A stretch of 64,000 bases of DNA from Clostridium sp. Marseille-Q2269 (GTDB lineage: Bacteria; Bacillota; Clostridia; Clostridiales; Clostridiaceae), in the NCBI RefSeq assembly GCF_943736985.1, contig NZ_CALSFS010000017.1, forward strand, positions 1-64,000, written 5' to 3'. Shown here piece by piece: positions 1 to 6,914 of this stretch (positions are counted from its first letter, which is position 1; each line of letters starts with the position of its first letter). The notes below the pieces were generated by a model, which saw nothing but the letters and a program-made list of their open reading frames with translations, was not told the DNA's origin and ran no database searches. Made by a program: the position numbers and the translations under genes.

Positions 1-148
1 GTTCATAAACGCTTATAAGTAACATAATAGAAAAATATTTATCATCTTTATTGGAATATATTAATTCTCCTGCTTCCATATCCCCAATACTAATTGGTTC
101 ACTATTAAATAATTCTAACAATTCAAATTCATCATATTTTATATACAT
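1..148 (-). CDS. Putative immunity protein, copy 1 (partial, runs off left edge)
   Basis: The first 49 codons of a minus-strand gene are present. The start ATG at 148 has a TGGAGG-type ribosome site 5-12 bases upstream. The peptide begins MYIKYDEFELLEL and is nearly identical to the broken copy at 4680-5015, which shows that the full product is about 111 residues. No family was recognised. Its place behind a toxin-tail fragment, in an array of immunity genes, suggests an immunity protein. Unlike the other copy it has Glu, not a stop, at codon 9, so this copy is intact as far as the window shows. The upstream toxin fragment reads into it in frame with no stop between them. Confidence 0.6.
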   Translation of the reverse strand, partial: MYIKYDEFELLELFNSEPISIGDMEAGELIYSNKDDKYFSIMLLISVYE

Positions 149-319
149 TTTAGCCCTCCATTGTTTAGGTATTACTGTAATTACATCTCCATTTTCATTT
201 ATAACTACTCTTATTCTTTGGGTTTGATATAGAAAAGTATCTGGAGCATTATTAGCAATAGTTTTAGAACTTTTAATAGCATCTTCAATAATCATTTGTG
301 TTTTAGCAAAAACTATAAA
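149..319 (-). pseudogene. Truncated Rhs toxin tail, upstream of immunity copy 1
   Basis: An open minus-strand frame begins just after a TAA at 320-322 and has no start codon. It encodes FAKTQMIIEDAIKSS near its beginning and VVINENGDVITVIPKQW near its end, and continues without a stop into the immunity gene at 148. The beta-hairpin-like ending (RVVINENGDVITVIP) resembles the C-termini of small RNase toxins of the BECR type, but the fragment is too short for a firm assignment. It is read here as the last ~57 codons of a displaced Rhs toxin tip. Confidence 0.45.
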
Positions 320-380
320 TTAAATGTAGGTAGCAATTCTTTCACGTTTACATATAAATCAACCTTTATTTTATTATACA

Positions 381-430
381 TAAAAGTACCCTACGGCATA
401 GACTTTTTATAGTGTCTATTCTGTAGGGTA
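381..430 (-). terminator. Terminator-like hairpin
   Basis: TACCCTAC (387-394) pairs with GTAGGGTA (423-430), with an inner AGAC/GTCT pair. A short T-rich run follows on the minus side and a T5 on the plus side. It lies downstream of the DUF2247 pseudogene and probably ends that unit. Confidence 0.5.
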
Positions 431-481
431 AATTTTTACTCTATAGGTTCTGTCTAACTAAATTATGTATAATTATTCCAA

Positions 482-973
482 TTATCTTTTAATCCAATGT
501 TTATGCATATCAATTACAATATCATAATTCTCTTTGGAATAATATTCACAAGGACTTATACTATTCTTTAATCCTTGAACAACGTGAGGACTATTTTATG
601 GATAACTGAACTTCTCCCAAAACTCCGTAATTTCTATTAATCCGTAAGTTGGACTATTATTTAAATTATTTAGTAAGTTCATTAGTAAAATTACTTGCCA
701 TTTTCTTTTTTCTACCTCTTTATTTGCTTTCTCTTTATTAGCCAACTTATTTATTAATTCTTCAATTTCATAACAATCTTTTTCCCTACAACTTGCCAAC
801 ATTAAAATTTCTTCTTGTTGATTATCATTATTTACAATTAAATTTATTGCATAACTAATTATATCTTTCTCATTGAGTTGCCTAATAAATTTTTCTGGTC
901 CGTACCATCCAATAATAATCGTTGTCCAATTTATGCTTATTTTATTTTTTTTAAATTGCTCAAGTTCTATCAT
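482..973 (-). pseudogene. DUF2247-like immunity gene broken by a nonsense codon
   Basis: The frame from ATG 973 encodes a 125-residue protein with the DUF2247 look: NWTTIIIGWYGPEKFI near the start and YGLIEITEFWEKFSYP at the end. A TAA at 596-598 then interrupts it. The same frame continues for 37 more codons (NSPHVVQGLKNS, then DMHKHWIKR) to a second stop at 482-484, as expected for the family, so the gene carries a premature stop and was about 163 codons long. DUF2247 proteins are found among predicted immunity proteins of polymorphic toxin systems (family knowledge). The start overlaps the stop of a toxin tail (ATGA), which implies translational coupling with a former toxin. Confidence 0.7.
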
Positions 974-1145
974 GGTAATATCGGCCTCCCATTTATTATT
1001 CCATTCTCAATGAACATTCTGTGTGTTACCTTTCCATTTTCTACAATCCATTCAAATCTACCTATAATATCATTGTTAGACCCAGATAATTAATATGAAT
1101 CAACTTCATCTATTATTTTTCTTATACCTATATCTTAATTATTAT
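970..1145 (-). pseudogene. Truncated toxin tail coupled to the DUF2247 gene
   Basis: A minus-strand frame without a start codon encodes SGSNNDIIGRFEWIV, then KVTHRMFIENG, and ends RPILP at a TGA (970-972) that overlaps the ATG of the next gene. Further upstream the same frame continues (GIRKIIDEVDSY) through one internal stop. The GS-x-FE-x-HR-F pattern resembles the end of the toxin in tip A (GSYKGKDGIFEYII, then NHRLFKPNK), so both probably belong to one toxin family whose name I do not recall. It is a displaced and decaying toxin C-terminus. Confidence 0.55.
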
Positions 1146-1272
1146 ATTAAAATTCTATATATGTTTCATTATCTAAAATAGTTTTTAACTAATTTTATTA
1201 CCTTATGCATTTGATTTAGTGATGATTAATATTATAATAGATACTCTTCGTATAATCTTAAATATTAAATGA

Positions 1273-1320
1273 ATAATAAAAAAGAAACCCAGCAGTGACC
1301 AGTGTTAGTGGTGTGCTGGA
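1273..1320 (-). terminator. Cassette terminator, copy 1
   Basis: CCAGCA (1289-1294) pairs with TGCTGG (1314-1319), with inner pairing. On the minus strand the stem is followed by TTTCTTTTTTATTA. The sequence is repeated almost exactly at 8152-8197, and both copies end an orphan cassette. Confidence 0.8.
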
Positions 1321-1388
1321 TAAAACAAATACAATATTAAAGGAAAATTTGCACCTAGAAATTACTCCATGTTAATATTTGAGTCTCT

Positions 1389-1733
1389 CTAAACTATTTC
1401 AGATACAATGCTATAAAGATAATTCCCCCCATTTCTCTCTGCATATTCAGAAATGTATTCAAAAGCCTTTTTCCTGCTTTCTTCAAGGAAACTTTGATTT
1501 GTTGATTTATTAATATACCAACTATCATAAGTTGACTCAAATCCATCTCCGTTGATTGAATAAACATCTCCTCCAAGAATTGCATACCCTTTGCTAATTA
1601 GAAAATCAACTACTTTCATAGCATCTTTTTCCTTCCATGCTATTTCATTTATACCTATAATTTTAAGACTATACCCAACCTCAATTAGTTCTCTTGGAAA
1701 ATCATTTAGAAATCTAATATAATAATCTGTCAT
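1389..1733 (-). CDS. Imm40-like immunity protein of tip A
   Basis: The protein is 114 residues from ATG 1733, which has a GAGGAGGTGG ribosome site at good spacing. An upstream in-frame GTG lies inside that ribosome site and is less likely. The sequence has the features I associate with immunity protein family 40: a mid-protein KVVDFLISKGYAILGGDVY stretch, TYDSWYIN, and a C-terminal helix EYISEYAERN. It starts 17 bases after the stop of the orphan toxin tip A, so it is most simply that toxin's antidote. The cassette terminator follows about 70 bases downstream. The family name is from memory and should be confirmed by profile search; the immunity role is inferred from position. Confidence 0.65.
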   Translation of the reverse strand: MTDYYIRFLNDFPRELIEVGYSLKIIGINEIAWKEKDAMKVVDFLISKGYAILGGDVYSINGDGFESTYDSWYINKSTNQSFLEESRKKAFEYISEYAERNGGNYLYSIVSEIV

Positions 1734-1750
1734 AATTCCCACCTCCTCTA

Positions 1751-2947
1751 TTATTTATTGGGTTTAAACAATCTATGGTTGCAAGTTACTCCATCTGACT
1801 CAATAATGTACTCAAATATGCCATCCTTTCCCTTATAGCTACCAGGTATTTCTATTTTAGTTCTAACAATTTTATCTCCACCTGTTATTTTAGTTATTTT
1901 TCCATTAACACCAAATCCCTCAACACTCTCCGGAAAACTATGATAATCACCAAGCTTCATCTGAGCCTTTACTTTGTCCGTAAACTTTATATTTTCTAGT
2001 GGATTAGACTTACCCACTCCCTTACCAAACTTCTGTAAATCCATTTTCAATAGACCTTCAGCTTTATACAGATTTTTAGCTTCTCTAGCGCCTTTTAAGC
2101 CATCTCCACCTATGCCTGTGACCATTTTAATACCTTTACCCATTGGGAATAAGCATAGTAAATTCATTGCTGCGGACTTATTATCTCCTGCTGCTAAATC
2201 AAGACCCACTTCTATTACCCCTAATACTGCTACAGCTATTGCCGGGACTACCGGTATTGCAATGGCTGCTATTGATGCAATACCTACTATGGTTCGAATC
2301 ATTTCCATTTTCTCTTTATCCTGAGCTATATTCCGAACCTGCCTAATTACTCTATGGGCTCCATTCTGTACACTTCTACTAATACTTCTACCCGTATTGT
2401 TAACCCATCTCCGTGCCCTCTGATAAGTTCTTCTTGCGGTATTTGTGAATCCTCTATACACATTTCTAACATAATTACTGGCAGACCTAACAAATCTTTT
2501 TACTCCACTAACAACTGCTGATGCTATTCTTTTTACGCCACTAACTATTTTTCTAACTCCTGTTACTACAGCTCTCTTAGTTGCGTTCCATGCATTTCTT
2601 ATCCATCCGAACATATTTCCATCTTCATCTATAGCATTTACTGGATTGTTTCCACAATATGCAAATAAATTATGTGAAAGTATCTCTCCAGTTTTTCCTG
2701 CCATTGCATCTGCACTTATAAATCTTCCTAAATCTGGATTGTAATATCTAGATTTTAAATAATATAGTCCTGTTTCATTATCATATCTATATCCTTTATA
2801 TCTATATGGATTCTTTACTCCTAAGGTATCCTTTAATTCTCCTTCTATACCTAAAAGTTTACCCCAGCTATCATAAGTGTAAGATACTATTACTTTTCCA
2901 GTAGCGTCTGATAATGCAATTATATCATTTTCTGCATTTCTTATATA
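1751..2947 (-). pseudogene. Orphan Rhs C-terminal cassette (tip A): core, pre-tip and toxin, no start
   Basis: This stretch duplicates the end of the large Rhs gene. From 2947 down to about 2090 it is almost identical (about a dozen differences by eye) to 12297-11440, covering the Rhs core (YYLKSRYYNPDLGRF) and the hydrophobic pre-tip. It then switches to a linker with KMDLQKFG and a different toxin of about 90 residues, with GDYHSFPESVEGFG, GSYKGKDGIFEYI and NHRLFKPNK. The frame is open throughout but has no promoter-proximal start. The first internal ATG, at 2704, gives 317 residues but lacks a good ribosome site. It looks like a silent donor cassette that recombination through the shared core could put onto the big gene. 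The toxin activity is unknown; the conserved His residues could suit a nuclease. Confidence 0.75.
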
Positions 2948-2962
2948 TTCTTTATAAATATA

Positions 2963-3005
2963 TTGAAAAATGTAGGTAAATTTATTTTACACAAATCTAC
3001 CTACA
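2963..3005 (-). terminator. Terminator after Imm11-like gene
   Basis: TGTAGGTA (2971-2978) pairs with TACCTACA (2998-3005). On the minus strand it is followed by a T5 run. It sits exactly where the tip A duplication begins, so it isolates tip A from upstream transcription. Confidence 0.6.
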
Positions 3006-3111
3006 TACCCTAAATTCTTACTTTTTTGATGGATTAAAAATCTTTTTCAGAATCCCAAACTTCTATAAACAGAAATCCTTTTAATCCACTGCTTTCTACT
3101 AAATTCTTAAA

Positions 3112-3579
3112 TTAGTCCCATACAAACACATGTCCTTTTAACTCTGGGATTTTAAATATATGTTCATTGTTTATAGCTTCAGGTTTGAAAGCATATTTTA
3201 TAAACCTCATAATTTCACCTGAGCATTTAAATCTTTTAACTTCTGATTTTTCAATATCAATACAATCTTTTACATTAATAACATTTATGATGAAATAATT
3301 TCCTTTGTCATATGAAAGTGGAAGAACTTCTGCATTATTGTCTAAGTACTTTTTTAAAACTTCAACAGCTTTACGACTAAATACAGGTAATGATCCTGAA
3401 AAGCTTGGCTTATCCCCTTTTCTTATTATTTCAATTTCTTCCACGGAAAATGGTATCCAAGTGTCCTTTATACTCTTTCCATCAAATCCATATGACATTA
3501 ACTTATCCCAATCACTTTCATTATATAATGTAAAGTTATCATATTTATTTGCATCTGAATTCATTTTCCATACTTTCAT
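3112..3579 (-). CDS. Imm11 / DUF1629-like immunity protein
   Basis: The protein is 155 residues, starting at ATG 3579 behind a GGGGGGAT ribosome site. It matches the layout of the DUF1629 (Imm11) family: SFSGSLPVFSRKAVEVL, then EVLPLSYDKGNYFIIN, then CIDIEKSEVKRF, and a C-terminal EHIFKIPELKG segment. Family knowledge pairs Imm11 with AHH-type HNH nuclease toxins, as in the Myxococcus MXAN_0049 locus. Here the 30 residues just upstream are the tail of an AHH-like toxin, which independently supports the call. The toxin body has been lost, so this is an orphan immunity gene that could still protect against siblings carrying that toxin. Confidence 0.75.
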   Translation of the reverse strand: MKVWKMNSDANKYDNFTLYNESDWDKLMSYGFDGKSIKDTWIPFSVEEIEIIRKGDKPSFSGSLPVFSRKAVEVLKKYLDNNAEVLPLSYDKGNYFIINVINVKDCIDIEKSEVKRFKCSGEIMRFIKYAFKPEAINNEHIFKIPELKGHVFVWD

Positions 3580-3601
3580 ATCTTATATCCCCCCTATTTT
3601 C

Positions 3602-3725
3602 TTAATGTGGAACTGTTGCTTTTATTAACTGTTCTTTAATATTTTCATAATACGAGTTAATGTGAATGCTTCTATGACCTGTATTTGTTATTTTATTCTA
3701 GTGTTCATAACTAGCTTGCTTCTAA
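3602..3725 (-). pseudogene. AHH-type nuclease toxin tail (truncated)
   Basis: A minus-strand frame ends at a TAA (3602-3604), 22 bases before the Imm11-like start. It reads TNTGHRSIHINSYYENI, then EQLIKATVPH. The GH-x-HxNSYYE pattern is the typical end of AHH-superfamily (HNH/ENDO VII-like) toxins. An in-frame TAG lies about a dozen codons upstream of the GHRS motif and no start is present, so it is a relic. Confidence 0.6.
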
Positions 3726-3760
3726 AAAGAAAAACAGGAGTTAAAATCCTGTTTTTCTAA
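3722..3760. terminator. Bidirectional terminator hairpin
   Basis: A perfect 12-bp stem, AGAAAAACAGGA (3728-3739) with TCCTGTTTTTCT (3747-3758), has T-rich tails on both strands. On the minus strand it ends the CdiI-like gene. Confidence 0.8.
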
Positions 3761-3801
3761 ATATATAATTCTTTGAAATGCTATGATTGTTCCCATAATT
3801 C

Positions 3802-4098
3802 TTATTTTTTTAATATATCATTTTGATATTTCTTTTTAAAAAACATATTTACTTCATTTAACCAAACAATAGGTTCTTTTTTTATTGCTGGAAAATAAAT
3901 TTCTGTATTTCTCTCTATAAACTCATTTTTTTCATCTATTGATAAATCTGAATTTGCAAAATCATTAATAGCATTAATGATTTCTAATAATGACTCTCTC
4001 CATAAATCAGAGTATTCTTTTATTGCATTTTCTGGCGATTCAATATCTTGATGAAAAGTACCACCTAAAAATATTTCTAATTTTTCTTTCCATTCCAT
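3802..4098 (-). CDS. CdiI-like immunity protein
   Basis: The protein is 98 residues from ATG 4098, which has an AGGAGGAG ribosome site. Longer in-frame starts run back into an unrelated toxin tail. The N-terminal segment FLGGTFHQDIESPENAIKEY resembles the YFHQDW signature of CdiI_2-type immunity proteins, which are known partners of RNase A-like CdiA toxins. The upstream fragment at 4109-4325 ends ILTAYPSE, a typical ending of bacterial RNase A-like toxins, so toxin family and immunity family agree. The partner toxin is now a fragment, leaving an orphan immunity gene. The family call comes from motif recall only. Confidence 0.6.
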   Translation of the reverse strand: MEWKEKLEIFLGGTFHQDIESPENAIKEYSDLWRESLLEIINAINDFANSDLSIDEKNEFIERNTEIYFPAIKKEPIVWLNEVNMFFKKKYQNDILKK

Positions 4099-4108
4099 AA
4101 AACTCCTC

Positions 4109-4325
4109 CTATTCTGATGGGTATGCAGTAAGAATATTAAATCCATCATTGCCATTACATCTTAATCTTAATATAAACTTTACATTCATAAAATCTTTAA
4201 CTACATTAGAATCTTGATTAACTCCTATTCCCATAACATTATTTCAATCCTTAATTGCTGAATTTATTATATCTTTATGTCATATATTTACAAATACATT
4301 TTTTATTGTCTTTTCATATGTTTTA
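4109..4325 (-). pseudogene. RNase A-like toxin tail with two nonsense codons
   Basis: One minus-strand frame spans the region and encodes TYEKTIKNVFVNI, stop, HKDIINSAIKD, stop (TGA), NNVMGIGVNQDSNVV, KFILRLRCNGNDGF and finally NILTAYPSE, ending at a TAG (4109-4111) 11 bases before the CdiI-like ATG. The order and ending fit the C-terminal half of bacterial RNase A-like CdiA toxins, in which the second TGA position is usually Trp. The fragment is clearly dead. Confidence 0.6.
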
Positions 4326-4372
4326 TAAAAAAGAGAGCCAAGAAAAGTAATGTTACTTCTCCTAGCTTCTCT
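4326..4372 (-). terminator. Terminator after the degraded ORF
   Basis: A long imperfect stem (about 4332-4350 with 4354-4372) is followed on the minus strand by T6. It would end transcription from the immunity copy 2 and degraded-ORF unit. Confidence 0.65.
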
Positions 4373-4377
4373 AATTA

Positions 4378-4576
4378 TTAAGATCTAATCTTAAAATATA
4401 CCTCAATAGCTTTATCTTTTGCTTGCTTTTGAAAGTAATAATTATTGGATATTTTTAAATATTCTTAATTCGATAAAAATTTTGATGTTATTATTTAACC
4501 ATCCTTACTAACTACTATACATGCATCATCAGTAATATATTGTCTATCACAGATACAATACAATATAATTTATATC
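4378..4576 (-). pseudogene. Degraded short gene, family unknown
   Basis: One minus-strand frame with two internal TAA codons reads CDRQYITDDACIVVSKDG, IITSKFLSN, then EYLKISNNYYFQKQAKDK and KAIEVYFKIRS before its final stop. Protein-like composition across all three pieces in a single frame argues for a decayed gene rather than chance. It may be an immunity gene or a toxin remnant, and I could not assign it. Confidence 0.35.
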
Positions 4577-4679
4577 CTTTATATCATAAGTGATAGACTA
4601 TTTATTCTTAGAATTATTTTTATTGAATAATATATATTTTAAATAATTTTATAAATTTATTTATAAAATAGTTCCATAT

Positions 4680-5015
4680 TTAATACATATTATTATCTTC
4701 TTCAATTAACTCTACTCCCATTTGTGGATAAAATTTTACTCTTACCTTTTTTCCATCTTCATAATTTATAATCATATCTTCATGAATCTTGCTAATACTT
4801 GTTACCTTTTTCAATTTACAATTAAAAATAGCTTTTTCTTTATAAGACAAAGTTATTTCAGCTAATTGTTCATAAACGCTTATAAATAACATAATAGAAA
4901 AATATTTATCATCTTTATTTGAATATATTAATTCTCCTGCTTCCATATCCCTAATACTAATTGGTTCACTATTAAATAATTCTAATAATTAAAATTCATC
5001 ATATTTTATATACAT
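4680..5015 (-). pseudogene. Putative immunity gene, copy 2, with nonsense codon 9
   Basis: This is the second copy of the gene at 1-148. The ancestral start is ATG 5015, with GGGGG upstream. Codon 9 is TAA (4989-4991), where copy 1 has GAA, a single base change. The frame is otherwise open to 4680 and would give 111 residues. An internal ATG at 4946 could yield an 88-residue product (MEAGELIYSN at the start, VELIEEDNNMY at the end) but lacks a clear ribosome site. The middle is hydrophobic and aromatic (YFSIMLFISVYEQL). An IS3-type fragment has replaced the toxin tail upstream. Confidence 0.6.
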
Positions 5016-5089
5016 CTTATTCCCCCATTGTTTAGATATTGATGTATTACTGCTTTAATTTTAAGTTCTATTGAATATTTTTTTATCAT
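5006..5089 (-). mobile_element. IS3-type transposase OrfA N-terminal scar
   Basis: A 27-residue frame from ATG 5089, preceded by GGGTGA, starts MIKKYSIELKIKAV and continues HQYLNNGG before running out of frame into the immunity gene. KYSIELKIKAV-x-YL is the hallmark beginning of IS3-family OrfA helix-turn-helix proteins. Only this start survives, so it is a scar where toxin sequence would be expected. Confidence 0.45.
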
Positions 5090-5203
5090 AACAAATCACC
5101 CTATTAACTAAATTTTACAACAATAATTTTTAATATATCTACTTAACACACATTGATTTATTTCATTAGAAATATTTTCCTTAATTATTAAGCAATATTA
5201 CTA

Positions 5204-5722
5204 TTAATCAGATATCTTCATATAGATTTCATTTATTTCCAAACTATTATCTAAATTTAATTTCCATATTTTCTTTTGTTCATATCCTCCTATATTAATT
5301 CCAAAATAAAAAGATGTATCCAAAAATATAACTTGTTCATTCTTTAACTTTATTTCAATAGGATCACAAATTAACTCTTCTTCTTTTTTTTCTAAATTAT
5401 AAAACTTAATATTATCTATACAATTACTTATTGTACCATCTTGTGTTAAAATAATTTCACTGACAGATGACTTACCTTTTATCATATCTTTATCAATTTC
5501 AAAATTATGATTTACTGAACTTACAACTTTAATCCTAAGTTTAGAATATTGATTAATTGATTCAAATTCTATAAATTTAGAATTAATTTCAAAATATATA
5601 AATCTTAAATCAGGATAAAACTGTGCTATCCCATATTCAATATCAACGAATCCTGTTAGATATATATTCTCAATATCATTATTTTTTAGTAATTTTTTAA
5701 ATTTATGCATTGATAAATACAT
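5204..5722 (-). CDS. Putative immunity protein, family not recognised
   Basis: The protein is 172 residues, beta-rich and acidic, with no signal peptide. It begins MYLSMHKFKKLLKNN and contains YFEINSKFIEFESI and SFYFGINIGGYEQKK. The ATG at 5722 lies one base after the TGA of an upstream tail-like frame, a spacing typical of toxin-immunity coupling; a second ATG at codon 5 is an alternative. I do not recognise a family. Its position in the array is the only argument for an immunity role. Confidence 0.55.
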   Translation of the reverse strand: MYLSMHKFKKLLKNNDIENIYLTGFVDIEYGIAQFYPDLRFIYFEINSKFIEFESINQYSKLRIKVVSSVNHNFEIDKDMIKGKSSVSEIILTQDGTISNCIDNIKFYNLEKKEEELICDPIEIKLKNEQVIFLDTSFYFGINIGGYEQKKIWKLNLDNSLEINEIYMKISD

Positions 5723-5723
5723 T

Positions 5724-5806
5724 CATTTAAATATATACAAGTCTTTTGCTTGATTTAAATATCCTATTGATAGTCTTTTATAATAGAAACTCAAGAATCC
5801 TTTTAT
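5724..5806 (-). pseudogene. Possible toxin tail fragment
   Basis: A short minus-strand frame between the barstar pseudogene stop and the TGA at 5724-5726 reads GFLSFYYKRLSIGYL and then AKDLYIFK. It has no start. Its position immediately before an immunity-like gene suggests the last codons of a displaced toxin, but it is too short to prove this. Confidence 0.3.
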
Positions 5807-6188
5807 TCAAGTTATCATATCCCAGTATATTATTTTAAGAAATATAGGCTTATTAATTCCATATTCCTTCAATGTAAGAGTTTTAAATAATTCTTTTAAA
5901 TACTCAATTAATATCCTAAATCTATCTTTATCTTTTTCGATTAACTTAATTGGATTAGTCCATACAATAGCTAATTTTCTTCCCTTTCACAATCAAATCC
6001 CACCAAAGTGAATCCACTAAAGCATTAAAATTAACATTTCCTGAAAGTGGAGGATATTGTGGCAACTCTCTTTTAAACTATTTAAATAAATCTTCAATAA
6101 ATTTATTCTCATTACCCTTAATATTATATATCTTATACTCTGTATCTTCTAAATACTTATAAACAAAATCACTATTTTTACTATACAT
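5807..6188 (-). pseudogene. Barstar-like immunity pseudogene
   Basis: The region is homologous to the intact barstar-like gene at 8876-9307. It starts at ATG 6188 and reads YKIYNIKGNENKFI, then an in-frame TAG, then LPQYPPLSGNVNFNALVDSL, then a frameshift after the DSLWW segment, then LAIVWTNPIKLIEKDKDRF and KEYGINKPIFLK. The same order in the intact gene is YKIYYINGER, LPLDPPLSGNVNFDAFVDSL and VIFWQYPNELMKQDKKRF. One nonsense codon plus a frameshift make it non-functional. It shows that a barnase/barstar cassette has been present here more than once. Confidence 0.7.
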
Positions 6189-6213
6189 AATTTAATTTTT
6201 TAAGGCTCACTTC

Positions 6214-6741
6214 TTATATAACTTTACCATTTAGCAAAGAAATTTTATAATCTACATCTTCAACAGTGAGCTTAACATAATTATCATAAAAAGTAAAATC
6301 ACTTATAACTTCACTATTATAAGTCCAAATTTTATCACCTTCAGTAGTTAAACATTGAATACCTAATTCACAAAGAATAAACATTTTATCCTCATTTTCT
6401 TTAATCATTAGCTCAAAAATTATAGAATCACATAATATATTCTTTATAATTTCATTCTTCCTTAAGTTAATTATATAAATTGATCTATCTGATGCCAATA
6501 CAATTACATCTATATTTTTTAATTTTACTATAATAGGCAAAATGCCATGATCTTCATTTAAAATACCTATAAATTTTTTCATATTTTCAGTCAGTTGCTC
6601 AATCATATAAAACTTCTTCTTAACTTGTACATCATTTCCTACTATAATTCCTTCATTCACTCTTATATATTCTCTTAATTCTGACTCAGAATCTAATTCA
6701 TACATATTAAATTCAACACTATTCATAATTAATCTCATCAT
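6214..6741 (-). CDS. Putative immunity protein coupled to a toxin tail
   Basis: The protein is 175 residues. I chose ATG 6741 because it overlaps the toxin-tail TGA (ATGATG) and has GGAGG five bases upstream; the longer frame from 6786 is simply the toxin tail read in another frame. The product has alternating beta-strand-like segments (LKNIDVIVLASDRSIYII, then IWTYNSEVISDFTFYD, then DVDYKISLLNG), reminiscent of a small propeller or beta-repeat protein, with no membrane segment. The family is unknown. ATGA coupling with a toxin end is strong contextual evidence for an immunity role. Confidence 0.6.
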   Translation of the reverse strand: MMRLIMNSVEFNMYELDSESELREYIRVNEGIIVGNDVQVKKKFYMIEQLTENMKKFIGILNEDHGILPIIVKLKNIDVIVLASDRSIYIINLRKNEIIKNILCDSIIFELMIKENEDKMFILCELGIQCLTTEGDKIWTYNSEVISDFTFYDNYVKLTVEDVDYKISLLNGKVI

Positions 6742-6914
6742 TTTCCTCCAAACAATTGAACTGTAATTAATTTCCCCCCATCCCAAACAGACTCAATCTT
6801 AAGTAGCCCATTTGGTCCGGAAAGAAGAGATTCCCTAACAGTTCTTCCATTATCCAATAGATTCCTTATAATACCGCTCTTTTGAATCAGTCTTAATATA
6901 AGATGATCCCAATT
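6738..6914 (-). pseudogene. Truncated toxin tail upstream of the 175-residue immunity gene
   Basis: A minus-strand frame open from a TAG at 6915-6917 to the TGA at 6738-6740 encodes NLLDNGRTVRESLLSG, then LLKIESVWDGGKLITVQLF. The K-I-E-S-V-W-D-G-x-x-L-I-T-V ending recurs in polymorphic toxin C-termini, but I cannot name the family. It overlaps the end of the CPCC gene in another frame, so the exact junction is unclear. Confidence 0.45.

Noticed and set aside
6741..6786. Longer start for the 175-residue immunity gene
   Set aside because: The extra 15 codons are the toxin tail read in another frame, and the ribosome site favours ATG 6741.
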